Source: Miltoncostaea sp050250915
GTDB lineage: Bacteria > Actinomycetota > Thermoleophilia > Miltoncostaeales > Miltoncostaeaceae
Length of the DNA stretch: 64,000 nucleotides
Assembly: GCA_050250915.1 (NCBI GenBank)
Contig: JBFWNT010000007.1
Location: 79,756 to 143,755, forward strand
Direction: 5' to 3'
Part shown: positions 8,469 to 16,398 of the stretch, in pieces
How positions within the stretch are numbered: the stretch's first letter is position 1
Layout of the letters: every line of letters starts with the position of its first letter
Translations under genes and position numbers: made by a program
Notes under the pieces: model-generated
What the model saw: the letters and a program-made list of their open reading frames with translations, nothing else
Database searches by the model: none
Told to the model about the DNA's origin: nothing

Positions 8469-8588
8469 TGCGCGACGCAACCGACCCCGGCGAGCCGCAA
8501 ACGCAAGTTCCCGGCGGTCCAATGCGAGCGAAGCGAGCCGGAGGCCCCGCTAAAGAGGGCCGACTGACCGCCGGGTTCGGCCGCAACC
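8469..8588. repeat. Structured 120-bp repeat element, copy A2
   Basis: A full-length copy. The outer stem CCCGGCGGTC (8510-8519) pairs perfectly with GACCGCCGGG (8566-8575). The enclosed part holds GCGAGCGAAGCGAGCC and a second small stem. It is the reverse complement of the B copies at 8937-9296, but with the stem sequences changed on both sides. Confidence 0.9.
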
Positions 8589-8710
8589 ATGCGCGACACC
8601 ACCGATCCCGGCGAGCCGCACACGATAATTCCCGGCGGTCCAATGCGAGCGCTAGCGAGCCGGAGGCCCCGCTAAAGAGGGCCGACTGACCGCCGGGTTC
8701 AGCCGCAACC
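8589..8710. repeat. Structured 120-bp repeat element, copy A3
   Basis: A full-length copy of about 122 bp, directly abutting A2 without a spacer. It keeps the outer stem and the inner GGCCC/GGGCC stem. Its right end (GCAACCGGCGCTCTCGA, 8705-8721) begins the inverted junction that encloses the 16-bp tandem array. Confidence 0.9.
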
Positions 8711-8721
8711 GGCGCTCTCGA
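8705..8721. repeat. Left arm of 17-bp inverted repeat
   Basis: GCAACCGGCGCTCTCGA is exactly reverse-complementary to 8926-8942. The two arms flank the 16-bp tandem repeats and mark the change of orientation between the A and B elements. Confidence 0.95.
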
Positions 8722-8734
8722 AAAACCCGGATCA

Positions 8735-8893
8735 CGGGCGTTCCGAACCTCGGGCGTTCCGAACCTCGGGCGTTCCGAACCTCGGGCGTTCCGAACCTCG
8801 GGCGTTCCGAAGTGCGGGCGCTCCGAAGCGCGGGCGTTTCGAAGCTCGGGGCTCCGAGGCCGGAGCGTTCCGAACCTCGGGCGTTCCGAACCT
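8735..8893. repeat. 16-bp tandem array with palindromic GTTCCGAAC core
   Basis: About ten units in head-to-tail order. Units one to four and the last are identical (CGGGCGTTCCGAACCT); units five to nine have diverged and two differ in length. Each intact unit contains the 9-base palindrome GTTCCGAAC, so the core recurs about every one and a half helical turns. The layout resembles an iteron or operator array. No coding potential is apparent. Confidence 0.9.
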
Positions 8894-8925
8894 CGGGCGG
8901 TCGGGGTGGTCGCGATTCGGTGTTA

Positions 8926-8942
8926 TCGAGAGCGCCGGTTGC
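8926..8942. repeat. Right arm of 17-bp inverted repeat
   Basis: TCGAGAGCGCCGGTTGC mirrors 8705-8721 exactly. It merges into the first B-orientation element. Confidence 0.95.
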
Positions 8943-9296
8943 GACCAACCCGCCGGGTAGCAAGCCCTCTTGAGCGGGGCTTGCGGCTCGCTGGCGCTCG
9001 CATTGACCCGGCGGGAATTTCCGTGTGCGGCTCACCGGGATCGGTGGTGTCGCGCCGGTTGCGACCGAACCCGCCGGGTAGCAAGCCCTCTTTGGCGGGG
9101 CTTGCGGCTCGCTTCGCTCGCATTGACCCGGCGGGAATTCACGTGTGCGGCTCACCGGGTTCGGTGGTGTCGCGCAGGTTGCGGCCAGACCCGCCGGGTT
9201 GGGAGCCCTCTTGGGCGGGGCTTGCGGCTCGCTTCGCTCTCATTGACCCGGCGGGAATTTTCGTTTGCGGCTCACCGGGGTCGGTGGTCCCGCGCA
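8937..9296. repeat. Three 120-bp structured repeat elements in B orientation
   Basis: Three copies start at 8937, 9057 and 9177, so the period is exactly 120 bp. In the second, outer arms CCCGCCGGGT (9070-9079) and ACCCGGCGGG (9126-9135) pair. Inside, GCAAGCCC (9081-9088) pairs with GGGCTTGC (9098-9105). Beyond the outer stem, CACCG-GGTT-CGGTG (9153-9166) forms a third hairpin. Copies differ mainly in loops and joints. They are inverted relative to the A copies. The whole 8365-9301 stretch holds no gene I can support. Confidence 0.92.
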
Positions 9297-9301
9297 GAGG
9301 G

Positions 9302-9547
9302 TCACCCCGGGACGGGGGGACGACCGTGGGCGACGCGGTAGCGCAGCCACCGCAGCAGCTGCGCGCGGCGTTCGTCGTCGAGCCAGTGCTCGGTGGCGTG
9401 GCGCAGCCGATCGGTGGGCTTTCCCGCGCCGGCCATCGCCTGGTTTCGCCCCGTGCGCCAGGCGAGCCAGCCCACCAGGCGCTCGATGTCGGCGGCGTCG
9501 ACCGAGTCGCTGCAGAAGGTGACGATGTCCTCGGCCGACGCGTCCAC
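9302..9547 (-). CDS. Small SOS-box-controlled protein of unknown function
   Basis: An 81-residue protein I do not recognise. Its codons nearly all end in G or C, as in the genuine genes around it, which argues that it is real. It is rich in Trp, Arg and acidic residues; helices such as DIERLVGWLAWRTGR and DDERRAQLLRWLRYRVAHGR are likely. The GTG start lies 16 bases downstream of a perfect LexA box, with TATCCT between them and no ribosome-binding site, so the mRNA may be leaderless. It ends beside the repeat elements. DNA-damage induction is inferred from the box. Confidence 0.7.
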   Translation of the reverse strand: MDASAEDIVTFCSDSVDAADIERLVGWLAWRTGRNQAMAGAGKPTDRLRHATEHWLDDERRAQLLRWLRYRVAHGRPPVPG

Positions 9548-9563
9548 GGGCTCGGCAGGATAG

Positions 9564-9579
9564 TCGAACGTACGTTCGA
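9564..9579 (-). promoter_or_regulatory. LexA (SOS) box
   Basis: TCGAACGTACGTTCGA is a perfect 16-base palindrome that fits the actinobacterial LexA consensus TCGAAC-N4-GTTCGA without mismatch. It sits just upstream of the small minus-strand gene at 9302-9547, overlapping the expected promoter. The plus-strand K+ channel gene starts over 120 bases away, with a hairpin in between. Confidence 0.88.
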
Positions 9580-9593
9580 TTCAAGACCTCGCA

Positions 9594-9674
9594 CGGCACC
9601 ACCGACCCCGGTGAGCCGCAGACGCAGACTCCCGGCGGTCCGATACTGACCGCCGGGTTTCGTCGCAACCGGCG
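9594..9674. repeat. Collapsed copy of the structured repeat (A orientation)
   Basis: This copy keeps the flanks and the outer stem but has lost the whole interior. CCCGGCGGTC (9631-9640) and GACCGCCGGG (9648-9657) now enclose only CGATACT. The result is a tight 10-bp hairpin about 45 bases before the K+ channel start codon. Confidence 0.88.
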
Positions 9675-9702
9675 CGACACCCGCTCCGGGTATCGTCGGC
9701 GC

Positions 9703-10749
9703 GTGCCGGTGAAGCTGCCGACGTCCGACCAGCGTCCGCTGCGCGCCATCGGCGTGCGGGTGCTCATCGCGCTGGGGCTGCTGTTCCTGGTGGCCCTCGT
9801 GGCATACCTGGGGCGCGACGGGTACCGCGACTCCGCCGGCGGGGGCGTGGGGCTCCTCGACGCCGTCTACTACGCGACGGTCTCGATCACCACGACCGGG
9901 TACGGGGACATCGTCCCCGTGAGCGACCAGGCCCGGCTGGTGACGACGGTGGTCGTGACGCCGGCGCGCATCCTGTTCCTGATCATCCTTGTCGGGACGA
10001 CGCTCGAGCTCCTCGCGGAGCGCTACCGGGAGTCGTACCGCCTCCGACGGTGGAGGTCGTCCGTGCGGGACCACGTCATCGTGTGCGGCTACGGGGTGAA
10101 GGGCCGCGCCGCGATCGAGCAGATCCGCGGGCAGGGGGTCGCGGCCGACCGGATCCTGGTCATCGACGACGCCCCCGCCGCGATCGCGCGGGCCAACGCC
10201 GACGGCTACGCGGGCGTCCTCGGCGACGCCACCCACTCCGCGACCCTGCGCGAGGCCGGCATCGGGGAGGCCCGGGCGGTGGTGGTCGCGCCCACCCGCG
10301 ACGACACCGCGGTGCTGGTCACGCTCACCGCCCGCGAGCTGGCGCCGCGGGTGTTCATCGCCGCCGCCGCGCGGGAGGCCGAGAACGCGCACCTGCTCCG
10401 CCAGGGCGGCGCCGACTCCGTGATCTCGTCGTCCGACGCCGCCGGCCGGCTGCTGGGCCTGGCGACCCACAGCCCGCGGATCGTGAACGTCCTGGAGGAC
10501 CTGCTCTCGGCGGGGGAGGGCCTCGACATCATCGAGCGGCCCATCGAGCACGGGGAGGTCGCGCGTTCGTCCGTCCCGGTGGACCGCGGCGAGCTGCTGG
10601 TGGCGGTGGTGCGCGACGGGGAGCTCATCCGCTTCGACGACCCGCGCGCCGAGCGGTTCCACCCGGGCGACCGCCTGGTGTGCCTCGCCGGCCGCCCCCG
10701 CAAGGGCAAGGCGGAGGACCCGGAGGGGGCCGTCGCGACCGACGGCTAG
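9703..10749 (+). CDS. Potassium channel with cytoplasmic RCK (TrkA-N/TrkA-C) domain
   Basis: A 348-residue ion channel. One membrane helix (about residues 18-36), a pore loop with the K+ selectivity filter TTTGYGD (63-69) and a second helix (about 83-101) are followed by a TrkA-N Rossmann domain starting VIVCGYGVKGRAA (residues 125-137). A TrkA-C-like domain closes the protein. This is the MthK/Kch architecture, in which a nucleotide- or ion-binding RCK ring gates the pore. The start is GTG. It lies just after the collapsed repeat hairpin. Confidence 0.93.
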   Translation: MPVKLPTSDQRPLRAIGVRVLIALGLLFLVALVAYLGRDGYRDSAGGGVGLLDAVYYATVSITTTGYGDIVPVSDQARLVTTVVVTPARILFLIILVGTTLELLAERYRESYRLRRWRSSVRDHVIVCGYGVKGRAAIEQIRGQGVAADRILVIDDAPAAIARANADGYAGVLGDATHSATLREAGIGEARAVVVAPTRDDTAVLVTLTARELAPRVFIAAAAREAENAHLLRQGGADSVISSSDAAGRLLGLATHSPRIVNVLEDLLSAGEGLDIIERPIEHGEVARSSVPVDRGELLVAVVRDGELIRFDDPRAERFHPGDRLVCLAGRPRKGKAEDPEGAVATDG

Positions 10750-10818
10750 TCATTCCTCACGCCGATCCGGCCCACCGTACGACGAGGGGAATGGGCCTGG
10801 GATGCGAAACTGCACATC

Positions 10819-12300
10819 GTGCCCCACTCGAACGAGCCCGGCGACGTCGCCGCAGCGAAGGTCGCGCCGGTGGATCCGCACGTCATCGTGCTGTTCGGCG
10901 CGACGGGCGACCTCTCGCGCAGGAAGCTGATCCCGGGACTGCTGCACCTCACCCACGCCGGCCTCATGCCGGAGTTCCGCCTGGTGGGGACGGCGCTGGG
11001 CGCGATGACCGACGACGAGTTCCGCGCGTTCGCCCGCGAGGCCTGGGACGAGTTCGGCCGCACCACCAGCCCGGAGGACAGCGACGACTGGCAGGAGTTC
11101 TCCAGCCGGCTGACCTACATCGACATGACCGCCGGCGCCGATGCGCTGGCCGAGAAGGTCCACACCGCCGAGAACGAGCTCGGCGGGCAGCCGCGGCGGC
11201 TGCACTACCTGAGCGTCCCGCCCGCGGCCGCGACCACCGTCATCCAGACGATCCAGGACGCCGGGCTCAACGCGCGGGCCCGCGTGATCATGGAGAAGCC
11301 GTTCGGCACCGACCTGGCCAGCGCGCAGGAGCTCAACGCCCGCGTGCAGGCCGTGTTCCCCGAGGAGCAGGTCTACCGGATCGACCACTTCCTGGGGAAG
11401 GAGGCGGCGCAGAACATCCTGGCCCTCCGCTTCGCGAACGGCCTGTTCGAGCCGATCTGGAACCGGCACCACATCGACCACATCCAGATCGACGTCCCCG
11501 AGACGCTCGCCGTGGGCTCGCGCGCCGGCTTCTACGAGGCGACCGGCGCCTACCGCGACATGATCGTGACCCACCTGTTCCAGGTGCTCGCGTTCACCGC
11601 GATGGAGCCGCCCACAGCCCTGGCGCCGGGCGCGATCGGGGAGGAGAAGACCAAGGTCTTCCGCTCCCTCCAGCCGATCGATCCCGAGCAGGTGGTGCGC
11701 GGCCAGTACGAGGGCTACCGGGCCGAGGAGGGTGTCGACCCGGAGTCGGAGACCGAGACCTTCGTCGCCCTGCGCTGCGAGATCGACAACTGGCGCTGGT
11801 CGGGCGTGCCGTTCTTCCTGCGCACCGGCAAACGGCTGGCGGAGGGGGCGCGGATCATCTCGATCGCGTTCAAGGAGCCGCCGCGGAGCATGTTCCCGCT
11901 CGACTCCGGCGTCGGCCGCTTCGGGCCCGACCACCTCACCTTCGATCTGGCGGAGGCGTCGCGGCTGTCGCTGTCGTTCTACGGCAAGCGGCCCGGCCCG
12001 GGCATGCGGCTCAACAAGCAGAGCCTCCAGTTCTCCCTGTCGGAGGACCTGGACCACGTCGACGTGCTCGAGGCCTACGAGCGGCTGATCTACGACGCGA
12101 TGAGCGGCGACCGCACCCTGTTCGCCGACGCCGCGGGCATCGAGCGGCTGTGGGAGATCTCCGAGCCGCTGCTGCGCCAGCCGCCCGACGTGATCCCCTA
12201 CTTCTCCGGCTCGTGGGGCCCCAAGCAGATCCACGGACTGATCGCACCGCGCACCTGGCGCCTGCCGTTCGAGCGCAAGTGGCGGGAGAAGGTCGCCTAG
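10819..12300 (+). CDS. zwf: Glucose-6-phosphate 1-dehydrogenase
   Basis: A 493-residue enzyme that oxidises glucose 6-phosphate to 6-phosphogluconolactone with NADP+, the first step of the oxidative pentose phosphate pathway. The nucleotide-binding FGATGDLSRRK (residues 26-36), EKPFG and the active-site RIDHFLGKE are all present. Length is normal for the family. The start is GTG. No pentose-phosphate partner genes are adjacent, so it appears to stand alone. A stem-loop follows its stop. Confidence 0.97.
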   Translation: MPHSNEPGDVAAAKVAPVDPHVIVLFGATGDLSRRKLIPGLLHLTHAGLMPEFRLVGTALGAMTDDEFRAFAREAWDEFGRTTSPEDSDDWQEFSSRLTYIDMTAGADALAEKVHTAENELGGQPRRLHYLSVPPAAATTVIQTIQDAGLNARARVIMEKPFGTDLASAQELNARVQAVFPEEQVYRIDHFLGKEAAQNILALRFANGLFEPIWNRHHIDHIQIDVPETLAVGSRAGFYEATGAYRDMIVTHLFQVLAFTAMEPPTALAPGAIGEEKTKVFRSLQPIDPEQVVRGQYEGYRAEEGVDPESETETFVALRCEIDNWRWSGVPFFLRTGKRLAEGARIISIAFKEPPRSMFPLDSGVGRFGPDHLTFDLAEASRLSLSFYGKRPGPGMRLNKQSLQFSLSEDLDHVDVLEAYERLIYDAMSGDRTLFADAAGIERLWEISEPLLRQPPDVIPYFSGSWGPKQIHGLIAPRTWRLPFERKWREKVA

Positions 12301-12310
12301 GAGCCCGTCG

Positions 12311-12341
12311 CCTGCGATGACCCGCTGACGGGTCGCGCAGG
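12311..12341 (+). terminator. Stem-loop after zwf
   Basis: CCTGCG/CGCAGG and the inner GACCCG/CGGGTC form a two-part stem with small bulges around the loop CTGA. There is no U-run, as is common in very GC-rich genomes. It lies 10 bases past the zwf stop. Confidence 0.5.
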
Positions 12342-12401
12342 AGTTCCGCCCCCTCCGTCCAAGCCCTCTGGGGGAACGAACCACCGAGAGGGGGCGAGAC
12401 C

Positions 12402-13091
12402 GTGAGCAGCCGCACCCGGCCGCCGGTCTGGGAGACCGAATACGACGAGCGGTACGACGACCGCGACGACTACTACGACGAGGAGCCCGCACGGCCGCGC
12501 GGCGGCCGCCGGCCCCCGCCGCGGCAGATCCGCAAGGTGGGCCTGCCGATCGTGGGCCTCGCGCTCGCCGGCGGCCTGCTCATGGGCTACCTGGCCAACT
12601 CGGGCGGTGGCGGCACCGTCACCGAGACCGTGACCGCCACCAAGACGGTCACCGCCGGGCAGGGCACCGCCGCGGCCGACGGCACCGCCGCCGGCACGGG
12701 CGCGACCGCCTCGGGCGCCGCGTCGCGGGCCTCCATGGCCCTCGCGATCCTGAACGGCTCCGGCGAGTCCGGCCTGGCGGCCGCGACCGCCGACCAGGCG
12801 CGCTCCCTCGGGTACCAGGACGTGACGGAGGGCAACTCCCCCGAGCCGGCGACGGCCGACCGGGTGCTCTACCGACCGGGCGCCGAGCCCGAAGCCCGTC
12901 TCGTGGCCACCGACCTCGGCCTGCCCGCTCCGCTGCCCGCCGCGCAGGACACGGCGGCCAACGCGGAGCCGGCGGCCGACGTCATCGTCGTCCTGGGCGG
13001 CACCCAGGGCGGCGCATCGGCCGCGAGCGACGCCGCGGCGAGCGACGGCACCGCCGCCGACGGCACCGCAGCGGACGGAACCGCGAACTGA
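12402..13091 (+). CDS. Membrane-anchored LytR_C-domain protein
   Basis: A 229-residue protein. An acidic, Tyr/Arg-rich cytoplasmic head (1-45) leads into one membrane helix (about 47-66) and a Thr-rich linker. A LytR_C-type domain follows, recognisable by ILNGSGESGLAA (116-127) and the spacing to VLYRPG. In Actinobacteria this domain occurs at the end of LCP cell-wall ligases or alone, as here. The C-terminal 35 residues are a repetitive Ala/Asp/Gly/Thr tail. The function of stand-alone LytR_C proteins is not established; a cell-envelope role is inference. Confidence 0.75.
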   Translation: MSSRTRPPVWETEYDERYDDRDDYYDEEPARPRGGRRPPPRQIRKVGLPIVGLALAGGLLMGYLANSGGGGTVTETVTATKTVTAGQGTAAADGTAAGTGATASGAASRASMALAILNGSGESGLAAATADQARSLGYQDVTEGNSPEPATADRVLYRPGAEPEARLVATDLGLPAPLPAAQDTAANAEPAADVIVVLGGTQGGASAASDAAASDGTAADGTAADGTAN

Positions 13092-13098
13092 TCCGGAC

Positions 13099-13911
13099 AT
13101 GACGTCCGAGGACCCGCTCGCCCTGAACCGCGCGTTCTGGGACGAGCGGGTCCCGATCCACGTCGCCAGCGCGCACTACGACGTGGACGCCTTCCGGGCC
13201 GGGGAGGCGCGGGTCGTCGACGTCGAGCTGGAGCAGCTGGGGCCGGTGGAGGGCCTCGACCTGGTCCACCTCCAGTGCCACTTCGGCCTGGCGACGCTCG
13301 ACCTGGCCCGCCGCGGCGCGCGGGTCACCGGCCTCGACTTCTCGGCGCCAGCGATCGCGGCCGCCCGGGGGCTGGCGGCGGAGCTCGGCCTGGGCGCGCG
13401 GTTCGAGGTGGGCGACGTGTACGACGCGCCCGCGGTCCTCGGCGGCACCTACGACGTGGTGCACACGGGGCTCGGGGCGCTGTCGTGGCTCCCCGACATG
13501 GACCGATGGGCCGCGGTCGTCGCGGCGTTGCTCCGGCCGGGGGGCTTCCTGCACCTCTCCGAATTCCACCCCGTCGGCCAGATCATGGCCGACGATGCGC
13601 TCGTCCCCACCCTCCCCTACTTCGGCGGAGGGCCGCTCGACTTCGACGAGGGCGGCACCTACGCCGAGCGGGAGGCGGCGACGTCGGCGAACCGCACGGT
13701 CGAGTGGATCCACTCGCTCTCCGCCGTCATCGGGGCCCTGCTCGCCAACGGGCTGGTCCTGGAGACCTTCGTGGAGCACCCCCATGCCGTGTACCAGCGG
13801 TTCCCGTTCCTGGAGCGCGACGCCGCCGGCGGCTTCCGCTTCCCCGAGGGCATGCCGGGCGTCCCGCTCATGTACTCGCTCCGCGCGCGCCGGCCCGGCC
13901 CTCCCGCCTGA
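13099..13911 (+). CDS. Class I SAM-dependent methyltransferase
   Basis: A 270-residue enzyme with the SAM-binding motif I region DLVHLQCHFGLATLDLA (about residues 54-70), the acidic end of strand two (VTGLDFSAPAI) and the later YDVVHTGLGALSWLPD. Substrate unknown. It begins 7 bases after the LytR_C gene and is probably co-transcribed with it. Confidence 0.85.
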   Translation: MTSEDPLALNRAFWDERVPIHVASAHYDVDAFRAGEARVVDVELEQLGPVEGLDLVHLQCHFGLATLDLARRGARVTGLDFSAPAIAAARGLAAELGLGARFEVGDVYDAPAVLGGTYDVVHTGLGALSWLPDMDRWAAVVAALLRPGGFLHLSEFHPVGQIMADDALVPTLPYFGGGPLDFDEGGTYAEREAATSANRTVEWIHSLSAVIGALLANGLVLETFVEHPHAVYQRFPFLERDAAGGFRFPEGMPGVPLMYSLRARRPGPPA

Positions 13912-14004
13912 GGTTCACCCGGGCGATCACCCGGGGCGGCCCCCGCCACCCGTCCCCCTCGTCCACCATCGGGGTGACCGGGCAGCGTCAGGAGGGAGCC
14001 GAGC

Positions 14005-16347
14005 ATGGCGAGGCAGTTCGAGGGCAGCATCGACATCGACGTGCGGAAGTCGGTGGCCGACTGGGAGCCGTACCTGCAGCCGGCGGCGCCGCCCGGCGCG
14101 CCGAACGTGGTGTACATCGTGCTCGATGACGTGGGCTACTCGTCCATGGAGCCGTGGGGCGGCCTCATCGAGACGCCCAACATCAACCGGCTGGCGGAGC
14201 GCGGCCTCACGTACACCAACTTCCACACCACCGCGCTCTGCTCGCCCACGCGGTCGTCGCTGCTGACCGGCCGCAACCACACCACCAACGGCATGGCGTG
14301 CATCGCCGAGGCCACCACCGGCTTCCCGAACGGCAACGGCCACATCCCGTTCGAGTGCGCCACGATGGCCGAGGTGCTGGGCGAGCGCGGGTGGAACACC
14401 TACATGCTCGGCAAGTGGCACCTCGTGGCCTCGGACGAGATGAACATGGCGTCCACCAAGCGCAACTGGCCGGTCGGGCGCGGCTTCGAGCGCTTCTACG
14501 GGTTCCTCGGCGGCGAGACCAACCAGTGGTATCCGGACCTCGTCTACGACAACCACCCCGTGGAGCAGCCGGCGATGCCGGAGGACGGCTACCACCTGAC
14601 CACCGACCTCACCGACAAGGCGATCGAGTTCATCCGCGACGCCAAGGTGATCGCCCCGGACAAGCCGTTCTTCATGTACTTCGCGCCCGGCGCCTGCCAC
14701 GCCCCGCACCACGCGCCACCCGAGTGGATCGAGCGGTACCGCGGCAGGTTCGACATGGGCTACGAGGCCTACCGCGAGCTGGTGTTCGCGCGGCAGAAGG
14801 AGCTCGGGATCTTCCCCGCCGACGCCGAGCTGTCGCCGCTCAACCCCTATGAGGGCGAGACGAGCCCCGAGGGGCTGCCGTGGCCGGCGCTCGACGTCGT
14901 GCGGCCGTGGGCCACGCTGTCGGACGACGAGCAGCGGCTCTTCGCGCGGATGGCCGAGGTCTTCGCCGCGTTCCTCTCCCACACCGACCACGAGATCGGC
15001 CGCCTGCTCGACTTCCTGGAGCAGTCCGGGCAGATGGAGAACACCATCGTGGTGCTCGTGTCCGACAACGGCGCCAGCGCCGAGGGCGGCCCCAACGGGT
15101 CGGTCAACGAGAACAAGTTCTTCAACGGGATCCCCGACACGCTCGAGGAGAACCTGGCCCACATCGACGACCTCGGCTCGCCCACGACCTACAACCACTA
15201 CCCCACCGGCTGGGCGTGGGCGTTCAACACGCCGTTCAAGCTGTGGAAGCGGTACAACTTCGAGGGCGGCGTGGCCGACCCGCTCGTCATCTCCTGGCCG
15301 CGCGGGATCGCCGCCGGCGGTGAGTTGCGGCAGCAGTTCATGCACGCCACCGACGTCGTCCCCACCCTGTACGACCTGATCGACGTGCAGCTGCCCGAGG
15401 TGGTGAAGGGCTTCCCGCAGGTGCCCCTGGAGGGGGTGAGCTTCCGCCCCACGCTCGCGGGCGCCGACGTCCCGACGCCGAAGGAGGAGGCCTTCTTCTC
15501 CATGCTCGGCTCGCGGGCGGTGTGGCACCGCGGGTGGAAGGCCGTGAGCGTGCACCCCACCATCGCCGGCTGGGGGCACTTCGAGGAGGACCGCTGGGAG
15601 CTGTACCACGTCGACGAGGACCCCACGGAGTGCCGGGACCTGGCCGGAGAGCACCCGGAGCGGCTGCGCGACATGGTGAACCGCTGGTACCACCTGGCCG
15701 GGAGGTACAACGGGCTGCCGCTCGACGACCGCACCGCCGTGGAGGTGCTGGCCGATCCCACGCGGCCCCAGGTGGCCCCGCCGCGCGACCGCTACGTCTA
15801 CTGGCCGGACACCGCGGAGGTGCCCGAGAGCGCCTCGGTCAACATCCGCAACCGCAGCTTCAGCCTCGCCGTGGACGTGGAAGTGGCGTCCCCGGACGCC
15901 GAGGGCGTGCTGTTCTCGCACGGCTCGGCGTTCGGCGGGCACGCCCTGTACGTGCGGGACCGCCGGCTCGTCTACGTCTACAACTTCGTCGGCAGCAGGC
16001 TCCAGGTCATCCGCTCCGAGCGCGAGGTGCCCACCGGGAGGGTGATCCTCGGCGCCTCCTTCGCCCGCGAGGGCGACGGGATGCCGGCATCCGGCGCCCT
16101 CACGCTGTTCATCGACGACGAGGCCGTCGGGAGCGGCCCGATCATCACGCAGCCCGGCTACTTCTCGCTGGTCGGTGAGGGCCTCAACGTCGGCAAGGAC
16201 CCGGGATCCCCGGTCACCGACGACTACCCGGGCGCGGCGCCGTACGCGTTCACGGGCGGCACGATCGCGAACGTGGTCATCGACGTGTCGGGCGAGCCGT
16301 ACGTCGACCTGGAGTCCGAGGCCCGGATGATGATGAAGCGCGAGTAG
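14005..16347 (+). CDS. Arylsulfatase-type sulfatase
   Basis: A 780-residue type I sulfatase. The formylglycine motif C79-x-P-T-R (LCSPTRSSLLTGR, 78-90) would be matured by a formylglycine-generating enzyme, which is not in the window. Metal ligands are visible in LDDVGYSS (D41, D42) and later in VSDNGASAEGG; GKWHL (136-140) is also conserved. No signal peptide is seen, so it is probably cytoplasmic. A beta-sandwich-like domain follows residue 600. It hydrolyses sulfate esters; the substrate cannot be predicted. A strong hairpin follows the stop. Confidence 0.92.
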   Translation: MARQFEGSIDIDVRKSVADWEPYLQPAAPPGAPNVVYIVLDDVGYSSMEPWGGLIETPNINRLAERGLTYTNFHTTALCSPTRSSLLTGRNHTTNGMACIAEATTGFPNGNGHIPFECATMAEVLGERGWNTYMLGKWHLVASDEMNMASTKRNWPVGRGFERFYGFLGGETNQWYPDLVYDNHPVEQPAMPEDGYHLTTDLTDKAIEFIRDAKVIAPDKPFFMYFAPGACHAPHHAPPEWIERYRGRFDMGYEAYRELVFARQKELGIFPADAELSPLNPYEGETSPEGLPWPALDVVRPWATLSDDEQRLFARMAEVFAAFLSHTDHEIGRLLDFLEQSGQMENTIVVLVSDNGASAEGGPNGSVNENKFFNGIPDTLEENLAHIDDLGSPTTYNHYPTGWAWAFNTPFKLWKRYNFEGGVADPLVISWPRGIAAGGELRQQFMHATDVVPTLYDLIDVQLPEVVKGFPQVPLEGVSFRPTLAGADVPTPKEEAFFSMLGSRAVWHRGWKAVSVHPTIAGWGHFEEDRWELYHVDEDPTECRDLAGEHPERLRDMVNRWYHLAGRYNGLPLDDRTAVEVLADPTRPQVAPPRDRYVYWPDTAEVPESASVNIRNRSFSLAVDVEVASPDAEGVLFSHGSAFGGHALYVRDRRLVYVYNFVGSRLQVIRSEREVPTGRVILGASFAREGDGMPASGALTLFIDDEAVGSGPIITQPGYFSLVGEGLNVGKDPGSPVTDDYPGAAPYAFTGGTIANVVIDVSGEPYVDLESEARMMMKRE

Positions 16348-16357
16348 GCACAGCAGT

Positions 16358-16385
16358 GCCGGCGGGGCGACTTCGCCCCGCCGGC
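16358..16385. terminator. Bidirectional hairpin between sulfatase and MFS genes
   Basis: A perfect 12-bp stem (GCCGGCGGGGCG paired with CGCCCCGCCGGC) closes a 4-base loop ACTT. It sits between two convergent genes and could stop transcription from both sides. Confidence 0.75.
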
Positions 16386-16398
16386 GCAGCCGTGACGC

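Noticed and set aside
8377..9296. CRISPR array
   Set aside because: Units are 120 bp and abut directly without variable spacers, orientation flips midway, and no cas gene is nearby.
8387..9341. Several short open frames through the repeat elements on both strands
   Set aside because: They simply translate the repeated units, with no ribosome sites and no coding-type third-position bias. The 9302-9547 gene is the exception.
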